A stretch of 64,000 nt of DNA, from contig OX235279.1 of assembly GCA_944472155.2 (NCBI GenBank), positions 54,967,564 to 55,031,563 of the forward strand, read 5' to 3'. Positions 24,800 to 37,681 of this stretch are shown here, piece after piece. The stretch comes from Trichobilharzia szidati. Taxonomy: Eukaryota > Platyhelminthes > Trematoda > Strigeidida > Schistosomatidae. Numbering within the stretch: position 1 is the first letter of the stretch; every line of letters starts with the position of its first letter. Made by a program: the position numbers and the translations under genes. The notes beneath the pieces are model-generated. The model did no database searches. It was not told where the DNA came from and saw only the letters and a program-made list of their open reading frames with translations.

Positions 24800-26980
24800 G
24801 TTGGTGAATAGCTTTAATATTTCAGCTATTACAGTGACAGGTGCCGTTAGCCAACGACTAACATGCGCTCAAGGTCAATGGAGAGTTCGCACTCTTGGGA
24901 CGCTATTGTTGAACTTAGTTCGAAAATTGATAAAAACCTACAGAAGACCGTAAGTTCAGCATCATTTTGGTATTACAAATACAAGGGACCAACTTTGTGA
25001 TGATTAACAGATTTCAGGATGGAATTTGTACTGTTGTTCATCGTTTGTACTAGCAATATTCTACCAAATGTGGGTTCTAGTTAATTCAAAACACCGTTCG
25101 AGTAATACAAACGTAGAAAGCAGCATTACTGTACATTTGTAGTGCTCCAATGCAATACCTTCGAAAAGAGAAGACAGAAGAAAACAGTGAGAGATACCGA
25201 GGCAGCCAGAAAATAACCATAATTTAAACAAACATTATGCGATAACCGCAGGGTTCATTCCCTTTTTCATTATTAAGAATTTATAGTCACTGAATTTTAT
25301 GGTGTTACATACTAACGGTTAGTTAAAGTTTATGGTAGTAAAAAAAATAAAATAGAAAACCAGTGGGAAACGAATGGCGATGACTTATAGGGTAATGCTG
25401 AGAGTAGAAACTGAAGAAGTTAAATCCGAACGCCAAAGTATATTAAATTTGTAGAAGAAATGCGGAATTTTAGTAATATTTGCGCTGTTATTCTGATTTA
25501 TACAGTTGGATGTCCTTCTGAAGTAGAGAAATCATACCATGAGCTTGTTTTCAGACACTTTATACACAAGCTGCGGCATTCAGGCAGCTTTTCTTTTTGA
25601 TGAAGTTATTCAAACTCAGGAGCCTTAGCAATACATCGCATTCCCACAGATAAGAGTGGTTCTCTTAAGTCCCCACCATCATATCCGCTGAATAGCAGTC
25701 GCCACACTCCCACCTTTTAATCTGCTATGCCATGGCGAAATATTCGTTTTTAAAAATTTTTTATTCCTCTGTGTCACATAGAATGTTCTTGCGTTCACTA
25801 GCTAACTCAACGATATTAATGGTATGAACGACTACTTTCAGTGAGCCGTTTTGTTTGTATCGCCTCTAACAGCATTTTAAAAGTACATATGCACAGCAAA
25901 AATGTACAGAAATCAGAGATATACGGTCTACCTTCTAGATTTTAGGTAAAAGGATATGAAAAAGAAGAGGCAATATGAAAAGGTACGAAAAACACTACAT
26001 AAAGGTACATAAATATGCATATGCATAAAAGGAGACAGTAGTTAATTCTAATAGATTGTTCAGAAGAATTCGACTATACGGGATTATAATAAGAGCACAG
26101 TAAAACAAAATCCCTTTAACATTTAAAAGTCACAGCGTAATTAAGCTGATTTTTAGATGGTCCCCGTATGACTTGAATTTGCGTGAACCTAGATGGTATT
26201 TACTGATGACAATAGTTAGTCACCAGAGGAGACTTTAATCCCAGTCATATCCAGGTTGTTTGCTAAATGACCTTGAGGCAGAAGTCTTACCACACCGAAA
26301 TGCCCATAACACAGCGTTGTCATGGATATTTGCTATACTATTTCATTAATTTGACAGTCAGCAGCCGGGGTTAAGCGTAGTTGAATAACTGTAAAGGTAT
26401 GATAGATGAGGGTGGCAGATTTTTTCACGCGATAGAGATGCTTGCAGAGAGGGTAATTCATGTAGATTTGGTGCAACTCTGGTGGTGGGTATGTTAGGCT
26501 GTTTATGCCACTCCAGGTTTGTATGAAGGAATTGTGGATGTTTTGAAATGAGGCTTGCTAAAACATAATGGAATCAACTAAAAGAGGAACTTAGAACGGC
26601 ATGAACGCAAAGTTGATTATATTAAATGAGTATGATAATTCTGACCGTTTCTGTTAATGCGTTGAGTGAACAGAGCTGTTTAGGCAAGTAAGTCAAAGGG
26701 GAAAGAAACAATATCACGAATTTTCAGTACGTTGCATACTGTGTCAGGACTGCTTCCGGAGAAATATATATTTAGTAGATAGGTGAATTGTTGTATTGTG
26801 GTGCTGGTTTTGATTTCACTTGACAAGAAGTTTCATATTTGCCTAACTGTAAAGAAGTTGGAACGAGAATTCATCCGACAAAGAATATAAATTAGAGAAG
26901 ACCTGTCGCTGAGTAATTCTTACGTTGAAGAGGTGAAGTAAAGGTTATCAAGAACAACCAAACTGTAAATTCACCATGCA
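24800..26980. other. No gene recognised
   Basis: I see no supported feature here. A CR1-like relic may begin before 27080 on the minus strand, but the part left of that is too decayed to claim. Confidence 0.4.
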
Positions 26981-26989
26981 TCGAAATAT

Positions 26990-27065
26990 GTGTAATTTAT
27001 ATCATAACTTATCCATGCCTATAAAATTGGTATGTTCCTGCATAAACAGGAATAAATATATGTTT
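26990..27065 (-). repeat. Short interspersed repeat head (hairpin plus TACAGGCATGG type motif)
   Basis: The reverse complement reads ATTCCTGTTTATGCAGG (a CCTG/CAGG hairpin), then CATACCAAT and AGGCATGGATAAG. The same head is at 29665-29726 on the plus strand. Confidence 0.6.
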
Positions 27066-27079
27066 AAAAGTATACTATT

Positions 27080-27480
27080 CCTTTGAGAATTTTAGATAGG
27101 AGAATGAGTTTAAGCCGTTGACGACTGAACCAAAGGGGTTAGATCTTCAGAGTTGTGCAGCGACAGTTGTAGGGAACTTACAGACTTGTTCCCAAGATTC
27201 TACTTGAAAGTCTCTTTTGGACACTTTCAATCTTTAGTTTTTCCTTAACAGAGGTGCTATCTAGGGTAAAATGACAGCACCCAGGGAGGGGCCGTTTGTG
27301 CGTTTAATACAGCAGCGTTTTAGATTCTTGACAGTTATGAAATATAAATCCACTTAATCTTCTGGCTTTAAAAACTTGGTTGGTAACATAGAGAGAGAAT
27401 TTAAAATCACCAGAGTAACGGAGCCCAAGGTCAAGTACAGAAGGAAATATAGTGATTAGCTTATCATATATATTCTGTGT
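27080..27480 (-). mobile_element. CR1-clade LINE relic, C-terminal region
   Basis: The minus strand encodes SVLDLGLRYSGDFKFSLYV then FKARRLSGFIFHNCQES. This matches the SVLDLGLKYSHNLSLSEH and KSRRLIGFLLRNF block of the long CR1 copy at 46647-48263. Further on it decays to KIESVQKRLSSRILG, which corresponds to KVEGVQRYFTLKLLG. Stops and frameshifts are common, so it is a dead fragment. Confidence 0.65.
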
Positions 27481-27629
27481 AGAAACTGTGCTTATGTTGG
27501 TACACTAATTAACTAGCCTTGTTATGCTGACTTTTATGCTCTATGTGTGAACTAATATTAATGGCCTGTGTAGAAATGTTTATCATGTCCCTCCAATAAT
27601 ATTAACATTTATAATTATAGTTTCTTGTA

Positions 27630-28295
27630 ACTTATACGTTTGATGAACTTACAACATCTGAGTAGGGTGAAAAAGAGGGTGTAGGAGTCAGGCGAAGGAG
27701 TGCATTGTCATTTTTGGGCAGTCTGATGTTTGAGAAGATGAACACTGGAAGTGTGTTCGCACCACACACGTTAGCTGGTAGTCCATTCCAAATGACTGAA
27801 AACATATTAGAGAAGTTGTACCGCATGTATGTCTGACAATGCTCTATGGCAACGGGCTTGTCATGATTTCTAAGATAGTAACTGGTAACAGTGGTGGATT
27901 TAGTTTTTGGCCTGAAGGAGCGCAGGAGAAGATTATTTAGCTTGTGGTAACAAATTAGGTTTAGCTTGAGACGTCTTTTCCAGTGTGGTTCTATTTTCAG
28001 TCACTCGCAACGCTCAGAGTAGTTGAGCCTACATTCTAAACCAAGAGTTCTTAAGGCGAATTGCCGTCGCACTCCCTCTAATTTAAGCTTGGTGTTTTAC
28101 GTCTAGCATAATCAGTTTGTTCAGAGAACGTTAAATTACTAGAGTGTATGATACCAGGATCTACGACTGAGTTGGGCTTGGCTAGCTTTTGCCCATTTAC
28201 TTCAAGAGTTAGTTCAAGGTTACTATTACCGATACAAATCCAGCCGCATTTGTCAATGTCAAACTTTTGACAGGATTCGGCACGCCATGTTGTGA
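27630..28295 (-). mobile_element. CR1-clade LINE relic, C-terminal region
   Basis: The minus strand carries IDKCGWICIGNSNLELTLEV (compare VEKCGWLCIGCNNLELDLTI in the 46.6-48.3 kb copy), then a degraded linker. It ends with NFSNMFSVIWNGLPANV, which corresponds to the IRYAQIWNKLPIEM block. It is a separate copy from the neighbouring relic at 27080-27480, because the same domain order repeats. Confidence 0.65.
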
Positions 28296-28399
28296 GACAG
28301 GTTTAAAAGTTATAAGACTATCTATAATTATCCTGGAAGTATAATCCTAAAGCGTTTGTAATAGTTTTTCCAAAATATAAGCAAACTGGTGCTTTGTAA

Positions 28400-29350
28400 T
28401 GCCTAAAGCATGCCATATAAAAGGTGGTCATGAAAACGTAGCTGTAAGCTAATGAACCCAGCCAACCAACCTTTATCCGTAATCGTACCACTATTCATCT
28501 CACTCTACTCAGTAGGTTATGACTTAATTTGCACTATTACTCAAAACTCTTATACCTTTTACTTTTAAAGACGCTTTAACTACTACATGTGCGGCAACCG
28601 TTTAGCCAACTCACTGATTTTATCTTCACTGTAATCTTCAATAAGTTCGGTCAATGTAATTATTTCCAAAAACAATTATATTGGCAACCATATCTTTTAA
28701 TATTTTACATATATACTTTTATTATTAGTATAATACACTGTACTATTTTTGTATTAAAATGACTACCTTAAGTCAATAGTTACCCTTTTTCATATGATTT
28801 TCTAAAATTTATTATGTTAAAGCTATATAGTATTTTTTCCATTAAATGAGTTGATGAGTCACTTTGCAATGTATAATACACACCATATAAAATCGGTCAT
28901 GAAAATTTGGCATAACGAGTCCTTTTATCCAGTTGTTTTTCTGAGGAAAACTCTACATAACTTTACCACTAATTGTTCAACTTCTCATATCACTCTGATA
29001 AACAGAATATAAGTTAGTTGCTGTACTACTAGCAAATTCTCTACTTCATAATTCTTGGGAGAAACTTAATCTCCTAGTCTTCTGTAGTAACTCACTTGTT
29101 CATATGTATGCGTCGGTGGCACAGTGGTTAGGACTCTCGCCGACAATGTACATGGTCCGGGGTTCGATACCCTGCTGACGCACACCCGATATCTATGGTC
29201 GGCCTGCAAAATTCGGGCTACCGATATCCATGCTGAAAATTCTATACTTGTACTGAAAACGCGGTGTAGCATCCAGCTGTAATCAAAATAATAAAAAATA
29301 ATACTTCTAAGAATGTCCTCAGGTATCGTTGTTTCTGGTGACTTAATGGG
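28400..29350 (+). repeat. Tandem ~450-bp repeat units, interrupted by a SINE
   Basis: A unit beginning near 28411 (CATATAAAAGGTGGTCATGAAAA) repeats near 28866 (CATATAAAATCGGTCATGAAAA), giving a period of about 450 bp. The same dimer occurs in the opposite orientation at about 36780-37620; GGCAACC-ATATCTTTTAATATTTTAC is a shared block. The second unit here is interrupted by a SINE at 29109-29297. The 36.8-37.6 kb pair lies directly downstream of a CR1 reading frame, so the units may derive from a CR1 3'UTR. Confidence 0.55.
29109..29297 (+). mobile_element. tRNA-derived SINE
   Basis: The head folds like a tRNA: GCGTCGG at the 5' end pairs with CTGACGC (29174-29180). The A box TGGCACAGTGGTTAGG and the B box GGGTTCGATACC are intact pol III promoter elements. 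A body (CCCGATATCTATGGTCGGCC, then a shared region to CAGCTGTAATCAAAATA) and an A-rich tail follow. The second copy, on the minus strand at 39362-39562, agrees along its whole length. Confidence 0.85.
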
Positions 29351-29654
29351 AAGCACTTATCATGGAAGCTGTTAATGTGCAGCATACTGTATGATTATGA
29401 CAGGGTCAGAGCAATGCAATATTACAACTGCGGTCATTGTGAAAGGTCTCAGAGCTTAATATCAAAAAAGGGGAAGGGTGGCGCATGCTGATCAGCAGGT
29501 ATGGTAATGGTCATAAATGTGAATCGTTCCGATCTCTAGGACAGCAACATACATTTTTTGACGGCTCGAGAATCAAACATGAGTTTAGGTCCTCAATATA
29601 AAACAATTAACTTGAAAAATATAAAGAACAATAATGGCTGCACAGATCTAAATT

Positions 29655-29740
29655 ATAAAAAAATGATATATATATTTATTCCTGTTTATGCAGGAGCATA
29701 CCAATTGTACAGGCATGGATAAGTTATTATATACTACTGC
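29655..29740 (+). repeat. Short interspersed repeat head
   Basis: It starts with TATATATTTATTCCTG, contains a CCTGTTTATGCAGG hairpin and then TTGTACAGGCATGGATAAG. It matches 26990-27065 (reverse) and 41775-41818. Confidence 0.6.
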
Positions 29741-30084
29741 TTCTAACATCTACAAGCCTGCTCAGCTTCTTGTTGAGATGCTACCTCATGGGCCATACAC
29801 AAATTCGCCAGACATTTTACAGGTCAGCATATCCAACAGGTTCTGATCTTTCAAGCCATTTCTCTCTGAAATGTCACTTATATACTTCACGACAATCCTT
29901 CTATCTAATTACTGTTATACTTTATTTTATCTCAACTCCCTAGGCCTTTAATATAGCTGAAATTTACTTTTTTCATTCACACTCTTCACTCACATAAAGT
30001 TCAGTTGCTTTGATGGTGAAAAAGCAGAATAACAACACCCATGTTTGAGAAAAACTATATTTTCATCGAAAATGTCATACTTTT

Positions 30085-30260
30085 CCAAGGTAAGACCAGT
30101 ATGGTTAGCATCATACATTGCAAATGTGTACTATCACTTCAAGTACTATATAGCTTCTTCTTATATTTATCTTGTAAATATACTTCCAATAATGTTATCC
30201 ATAATTGCATTTTATACCATTTTGCAGATTCCCAGGATTTTCCTCTCTTTCCGGAATAGC
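30085..30260 (-). repeat. Dispersed repeat unit
   Basis: It contains GTATGGTTAGCATCATACATTGCAAAT, whose reverse complement matches the ATTTGCAATGTATAATGCTACCC at about 35946-35985 and the ACTTTGCAATGTATAAT at 28861. It is a fragment of the dispersed ~450-bp repeat family. Confidence 0.45.
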
Positions 30261-30469
30261 GTTCAAGCACGTGGGGGCATAGCCCTCACTCGAATATAAG
30301 TTGTTTATCGATTGGCCATAAATACCATCAGGAAATGGAACGAAGTTTGGGTCGTCGCTCAACTTTGATGGTGACCTTCGTGAAGGGTTTGCAATTAAAC
30401 ATTTATGAGAATCTGCTCCAACTGCTTGTACTATAATTCAAAAATTTGATTTTTTGAAAAAGTGCCGAT

Positions 30470-31540
30470 CTATGGTAATTCACAATTGTAATTTGTAACA
30501 TAATTGATCGTGCCTGTGAAAATTCCATGCATTTCGTATAAGCTTACCCGTTTAATATTATTATTACTACTTAGTGCAAGACGTATTTTACTTACCATGT
30601 CATTTAATTTATGGCTGTAGCAGGACCAAACGACATTGAGGTCATCAGCATATAGGAATGGTTTACCTGAAGCGAAGCAGTTAAAAATGCTGTTAATATA
30701 CACTGTAAATAAAAATGATCCTAGGACACTACCCTGTACTATTCCACTTGTGATCTGCCTAGGATGAGACGACACGGATCCGACTTTGGTTATTTGTACG
30801 CTGTTGCTTAGAAATGACTAACCAGTTCAGTAATGGGTTGCGAATTCCACATGAGTACAGCTTCTCAAAGAGAATACTGCGAGATACCATGTCAAATGCC
30901 CTAGATATATCGAAGTAGAGAGCAACAGCTAGCTTACGTGCTTCGCGACTACTAGTGATGCAGCTGAAAAAGTCGAAATGGCAAGTAACGCAAGTCCTAT
31001 TTTTGAGAAATCTGTGCTGGGACATTTTAACAAGATCTTCCCTAACTAGATAGTCTGATAATTGGTCTTTTACAGCTTTCACGATGATTCGCAAGATGTC
31101 TGGGGTTATATTTATGGGACTGTAATTGCGAACATTTGCCTTATCACCAGATTCGTAGTGTGGAATTCTAAGGCTAGTTTTTAACTTATTAGCGTAAGTC
31201 CCAGTGTCCACAGATACTGAGAAGAATTTAAGAAGTAATAGGGGAACTTCACACCCACTGTTTTTGAAAATTATTGAAGTAAGGCCATCCGGTCTCGTGC
31301 TAGTAGGAGGTCAAAGGCTTTTAGTTGCCTGTCCTATTGACTGATTGGTAAACACTATGCTACTGAGGGAGGAGGTAGTAAGGGGTGCGGTTTCACCAGG
31401 GATGTGCGTTTCTGAACTGAAGTCCGCAAATTACTCACTGAAAAGTTCGCAGATGGTGGCAGGCTCATTGTAGATTACTTTGTCCTGAAGTAAGTGGGGA
31501 CGTCTCTCGTCGACCGCATTCATTCTCCGTGCACTTAATA
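30470..31540 (-). mobile_element. CR1-clade LINE copy, RT relic
   Basis: The minus strand reads KANVRNYSPINITPDILRII, FLKNRTCVTCHFDFF, ALYFDISRAFDMVSRS, then in a second frame ITSGIVQGSVLGSFLF and FLYADDLNVVW, the RT active site. The element starts upstream near 31540 with a decayed pre-RT region (EPATICELFSE). It is 5'-truncated, frame-shifted near 30770, and broken at its 3' side by a short repeat at 30490-30575. It is the most complete CR1 relic left of 37 kb. Confidence 0.8.
30490..30575 (-). repeat. Short repeat ending TTTTCACAGGCACGATCAA
   Basis: The reverse complement reads AATAATAATATTAAAC..., CGAAATGCATGGAATTTTC then ACAGGCACGATCAAT. It matches copies at 19275-19348 and 35505-35585. 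Confidence 0.5.
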
Positions 31541-31559
31541 TATATTCGTTGTACACTGT

Positions 31560-34500
31560 TGTCTAGTTACAATATATATTGATATTCTTTTAGTATTTTT
31601 ATCCATCTATGAAACTAGTCTGTTTATCGTTAAAACAGAGTAACCGGTGGGGTTCCACGAGTGCTTTAGACTTTCAGGGGTCATAATATTTGATTCGGTC
31701 TAGAAACAGGTAGTTGTTCACTTATTCAGTGGAATGAAAGAGCAAGTGCAGATAGCTTCTGAATCCTATAATCCAGGTACAAGTTGAGATATCTGGCGGC
31801 AAACTGCTCCATAAATTGCCGGATGGTTTGTGCGGGATATATAAGTGGGGGATATCAGCTAATGGGAAGACTTCATCACTAGGATTTATTATAAGCCCAA
31901 TATAAGAGATTAGGTAAGCTTCACTGTTGCCACAAACACTGAAATCAGATCAAAAGTGCGCACATCATAGGTTACACGAAAGACATTTTGTCTTGCACAA
32001 AACCAAAGTCAATATCACATCTCAGAACGTCCTGAGCGGTGCTCCTTAAGTACGGAATCTTGATAATGAAAACAAGATTAGCTATATCCTCTATTGTCGC
32101 TGCCAGGCTAGTTTTTAGCGGCAAAAACAATGATATGTGATTATGATACCTAAAATCAGGGTGCCCATGTATTAGGTAGAAATAGTTATTAATAACAACA
32201 TGTTGAACAAGGACAGTCCCACTGGCACTTGTCCTCGTGTAAATTTTTATCCAAATGAGATTTGAAATTAGCCGCAAACACCGCATAATGCCTCTGTGTG
32301 GTGTGGGGAACCAGCAGTGGAGTTGGAATTAAAGCAGTTTGGGTCCTACTGGTTACACCTCACATTATCAGCCACTATTTTGAAGAGTCCTGGCTACTAC
32401 CGGGAGTTGGATACGACGAACATGGAACACCACTTTAGAAAAAGGGTCAGGGGGACTGATCATGAAGAAGCAGCAATATACACAAGTATTCAATACGATT
32501 TGACGACCGGTGAAAAGCTTACGGAAATGCCGGAGACAGTCTGGCGTGTGCGGCGGTAAACACCACTACGCTTTTACTCGGATGGGGTTATTTACCATCC
32601 ACAGGCGATGTCGAACACATGTAAAGACGTTTGTACATAGTGAGCGTAGTTTTGACAGTGAGGACGTGACATCCTCATCACTTGCGGCTTAAACAGAACA
32701 GCACTTAATAAGTGGGAGAAGCTCATATATAATGGATTTTCCGACAGGGTACATTGGAGTGCCAGTGTGACTCTTGGAAACAGAAAAACCTCTAAGGATT
32801 ACGCCGGTTGCTGTCGGATGACAGAACAACCGAACCAGATGATGTTGTGTAAAAGTAGAACTGGGCTACATTAGTAGGATCTCAATCCATATTGTATTGG
32901 TTTATTTTATATAAAAAATAGAGGTGCAGAATTTCTAGGTGGAAGCCTATGACCACATCCATGCACTCACACGGCTTTCCACAGTTTCACCACTCATATC
33001 GTTTACTAAAATCACTCATATTTTCGGTATAGATGTGTGACGCCAAGTGCATGTAACTTAACTGATGAACAACGATTCAAACATTAACATTTTCTCCACC
33101 TTATTAAGTCTCGTTTAAATTTTAACTCATCCTAACCAGCTGTGTGCTTACATAGAAGTGAAAGTTTGGCAACAGTCAAGATTGCTAGATGTCATTTATT
33201 TCAATATGGCCAACCATCCCTGTGTCATGATAATATAACCCACTTCAATATGACCGTTTTACATAAGTCACTCATATCACGGTCACCACATGGTGTCAGT
33301 TTAACTTTTTTTCCTTAAATGGATCTGACTGATTATTAAGCGAGAAACTCCGGTAAATAATTAGTTTTAAAGACTCAATCCAAGGAAACTGAGGCTGACG
33401 CTGTCGCCAGAAGATGAATGGACACGACTGAGAATACCATGAACTATAATCAACTCGAAAACATCAGAAGACAAACTGGCGATTCTAGGATCGTTTATTG
33501 TTTCACGGACAATAAACCAGCACGACAAGACAACTGCAGCACAAATTTTTACGGTACTAAGGGTTACAGCTTCAAAACGTTACGAATTCAAGTGCTACAA
33601 CTTCAAAATCTATGAATATACATCAGTATAAATCACAGTAATAATTCTGATCTCATTACCGCAGTTTTATGCTGAACAGCAAGCAGGTATACCACTGTAG
33701 GGTTTGTAACCCTAAACTAGAATGAGGCCAGTCTGAATATTCCAGGTTATTGGTCATTCGTTCAGTGTTAACAACATGGACACACTCCGGCAAAAAGGAG
33801 ACCAATCACTTAATCCCATCACGACCATTTTTCGCCGACTTGACTGTCATTGGGAAAACCTGGGCCATCAAGGACAGTGCCGAAATGGAAAGCAAAACAA
33901 AATATACTAAATAAAACAGGCATAATCGCATCATAGCGAATCTCTGTTTTACTCATTGACGACGACAGACACAATTCAGCTAAGGACATTAAAGCCGGTA
34001 CTTGGTCAGCTTCTAGCTTTGGATTTTTCTTGCCACCCTGCAAGACGCACGCTACTTGCGGCCTTTGCAGAAATCAGAACAACCACAGCTGTACCGCACG
34101 ACATTTTTGGCACAACCTCTTGCCTGCTTAGTACCAGTTGTTACTGCAATCGCTCGTCAATTATTCTGTTCCGGCTCTTGCAACAGTAAGGTATGCAAGC
34201 CTCACGCGTTATTCTTGCAGCTTCCCAGTGTGTGAAACTTCAACCCGAGACTGAAATACATTCAGTCTTCGTCGTTGTTACCACAACTAATCCTTATCCA
34301 CATGGGCACTGGATGCTTTTCCGAACATCTCCCTTTAAGCTATGGCCCCATCCGAGTATAGAATCCTACTCGATGATTTTGACTTAGATATCACTCAGTT
34401 CCTTCATAAATACGGAAGGCTCAGACGACTTCAGAAATAAGAAAGATAAAATTTTAGCAAGAATAATACAATACAACAAAATACAAAACCAACAAACAAA

Positions 34501-35500
34501 CAGTATATCTAGATAACAACTTCAGTTTATGCAAATCTTCACACACATACACAGATAATTCGCTTATTTCGTGGACCACGACTTGATGTACTGTCCTTGG
34601 AGAATCACAGGGCTTTTAACAGTACGGCTGCAGCCCCTCTCACGTTCACGATTCTAAGTCGGAAAATTGTCAGAGGGGCCACTGTACAACCACGTATCTA
34701 TTTCTACACCTTCCACTGTTAATGGTCCCACGTTCACGCAGGCGTTTCTTAGAAGACATACGACTGTCATGTATATAACGTATCTAATTAATCGAACGAC
34801 AGCGCTGAGAGATTTGTACGAAGATGAATATTCAGGTACTGGGTGTGAACTCGTCAGCCTTCCATTCGCGTAAGTCTGTTCAACAGTTGCTTCCAATCCT
34901 GAGACCCTCTGCCACACAGTTAGCTCATGCCTGCTCGACCAAAAGCGGTCCATCTGTCTCATTAATCCTCGAACCATACAATACCTTTTTCTGAGACTGT
35001 TCGTTTCAGTCAATCTCCTTGATACTATTTTGCTTGATGTGAGCCAGAATGTTGACCCAGAGACCTTAGGTTATTAACCCACTTTCACTCTACAATGCTT
35101 TTGACTTAGTAGGTCATCCCACCAAAATCCTTTCCTACATGTCCCTGAAATAACTCCTCTTGTAAGAGAAGGTAGGGCGCTACTAGTCTAATTGGATCAA
35201 AAACGGACTAAATTGCAGAAATTGCACCTCGTCCAGCGATGGGTCATAAACGTACCCACACCCAACCCACAGTTATCACAGTTGACATCCCATTTCAGGC
35301 ATCATGTGCTTTCAGTCGGTATCATATCAGTAGATAAACCTCGTACAGTAGGTGTTGTATCTTGTGGAACTGTGCTTCAAAACATCTAGGCTGCTTTAGA
35401 CTCAGTAAGTCAAACGAAAATCATTCTTAGATACCACATGGATAACAAATAACGTAAAGCTATCTACAGACTAGTGATCGTCGAGAGATGCTCAAAAGTC
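31560..35500. other. Unassigned stretch
   Basis: I recognise no family here. An 87-codon open frame at 32296-32559 (+) and a 104-codon frame at 31972-32286 (-) show no known motif. 33400-34400 and 34600-35050 also hold short open frames without motifs. Old transposon sequence is likely, since this lies between two repeat-dense regions, but that is a guess. Confidence 0.35.
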
Positions 35501-35504
35501 GTCA

Positions 35505-35585
35505 ACACATAATAATAATTTTTATATTTTCATATAAACATAAATTTACATGAAAATGCACTCCATTTTTACAGGCACGATCAAG
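35505..35585 (+). repeat. Short repeat (about 78 bp) ending TTTTTACAGGCACGATCAA
   Basis: ATAATAATAATTTTTATATT and AACATAAATTTACATGAAAA lead to CCATTTTTACAGGCACGATC. The copy at 19275-19348 agrees over about 75 bp with few differences and interrupts a Penelope frame there, so it moves as a discrete unit. Confidence 0.65.
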
Positions 35586-35779
35586 TATGACATAATGACA
35601 AATAGTAGATTATCTACAAGTTAATAATGTTTGAACAGCTAAATATTTGATATATATATATATAAATACACTCATTGTCTGAGCCATGTCGGATCATTAT
35701 TGAATTGAACAGTAGTCCTCCGGGTTGCGAGGGAAAATCGACTCTGTTTCGTTGTCAACCCGTGTTTTTAGGCATACTA

Positions 35780-37620
35780 CAACCAACCAATATTGAGGTA
35801 AGTACAACGTTTACAAGGGATAGTAAGCTGTTTTAGAAAAGTAAAGGTGCTAAGGTGAATCATTAAAGTGTAATGAAATAGGTAAGTGCAATGTATCATT
35901 AATAGATGCAATAGGAGACTATAATCCCTAGGCTGATAGAGTTCATTTGCAATGTATAATGCTACCCATATAGGTCTTATTATCACGATGTCCACTTTCG
36001 GTTTTAATACAATTATGCACAAGCCCGTTGTTTTTATTTCACACCTTTTTGTGTATTTGGTGCACAACCGTACCCTATAGAGAATAGGAATAGAATAAGT
36101 CGAATCAAATTCATAAGGAGCTATAAAATGTTAGGTTTAATGAAATATAATGAGCAAGTGAAGACGTTATTAGAAAATGAATGAGGTGAGACATTGTTAA
36201 GTGATATTCGAAGATACGACAAAGGAAAGCATGTTAATTTATAAGATGCCCCATAAATCTGTGCAGAGCCCACATGGTCGCATCTCAGCAGTAGGCTGAC
36301 CGAATGGTATATGTTTAAAGGTAGAAGCATGATCTGTCTAGTCGATCATTATTATCTTTTTCAAGATAAAGATTCAAGCCCTCATAGAAATCTCGAGCCG
36401 TCAAATTGCATATTGCTGTTCCTGCAGAATGGGCGATTTACCTTAGTGTCCACCACCAAATCTACTGATCAGCATGCGCCACCCTCCCTCCTTTTATGAT
36501 GTTAGGCTCTGATTGTTATGGCTACAGCAAATATATTGCTTGATTCCAGACACGTTCGTACCTCACATTCCATTTGCCTAGCTTTCTTAGTGAGTGCTTC
36601 CAATAGATCTCCACGTACAGATTTATGAACATATTATATATGTGTGGATGCGTCCTAATGAACAGATTAGTTTATAAGATGTTAAACCCTTGAAGAGTAA
36701 AAAGAATAAGTTTTGTGAATAGTGGAGCAAGATTCAGCAGAACACTATAGTTAGAGTTCAATGTAGGTAGTATGAACTGAAGGTAGGGTCGGTTGGCAGG
36801 ACTTATTGTACTAAATTGTCATGACAGTCTTTTATATAGTAAACATTCGACATTGCAAAGTAACCAGTCTACACATATTATAAAACGATATTAACACAGA
36901 ACCAACGGAATTTTAACATTTGGTTAACAATACCGAAGAAGGGTAGTTAGTCTTACAGGGAGCCGTAAAGCAAATCAAAGTATATATGATAAGAGCGTTA
37001 TCAATATTATAATTCGTAACAGCTTTCATGACAAGTGCTTCCCATTAGGTCACATGGCACAATAATACCATAGGACATTGTTAGCAGTATTATCATCATA
37101 CTTGTGAACAAGTGGGTTACTACAAAAGACGAAGAAATTGGGTTTCCCTTAAGAGTTATGAAGTATAAAAATAGCTAATATTAGAGCAACTAAGTTATAT
37201 TCTATTTAGCAGAGTGATATGAGTAGTGGAACAATTAGTGATAAAGTTATGTAAAGTGGTCCTGAGTAAGGCAACTGGTTAGCAGAACTTGTTATGCTAA
37301 ATTTTCATGACCGATTTTCATACCGTGCGCATTAGATATTGCAAAGTAACCCTTCAACTTATATAATATTAAAAATACTGCGAAATATTATAAAGATTAT
37401 ACGTTTTAGGAAGGTGTATGAGAAAAGGTGGTTATTGGCTGAGTAAAGTCATTCAGACACAAAAAATAGCATTGTATTATTAACTGTATATATATATGTA
37501 AAATATTAAAAGATGCGGTTGCTAATATAACTTTCTAGAAGTACTTATATTAACATAACTTACTGAAGACTATACAGAAAGGAAAATCAGTAAATTAGTT
37601 AAACGTTCGCTGCGTAAGTA
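35780..37620 (-). repeat. Dispersed and tandem ~450-bp repeat units
   Basis: Units near 36780-37240 and 37250-37620 share CAACTGGTTAGCAGAACTTG and ATATTGCAAAGTAACCC type blocks and are the reverse of the pair at 28400-29350. The outlying block at 35946-36000 (TTTGCAATGTATAAT) is in the opposite orientation to these. They directly follow the CR1 3' coding end at 37682 (minus strand). Confidence 0.5.
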
Positions 37621-37681
37621 GTAGAGTCGAGTTATATGTAACTGACTGAGCTGAAGACTGGACCGGCTTTTGCTTACCATT

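Noticed and set aside
32296..32559. 87-codon open frame as a host gene
   Set aside because: No motif, no splice context that I can support, and the region is bordered by repeats.
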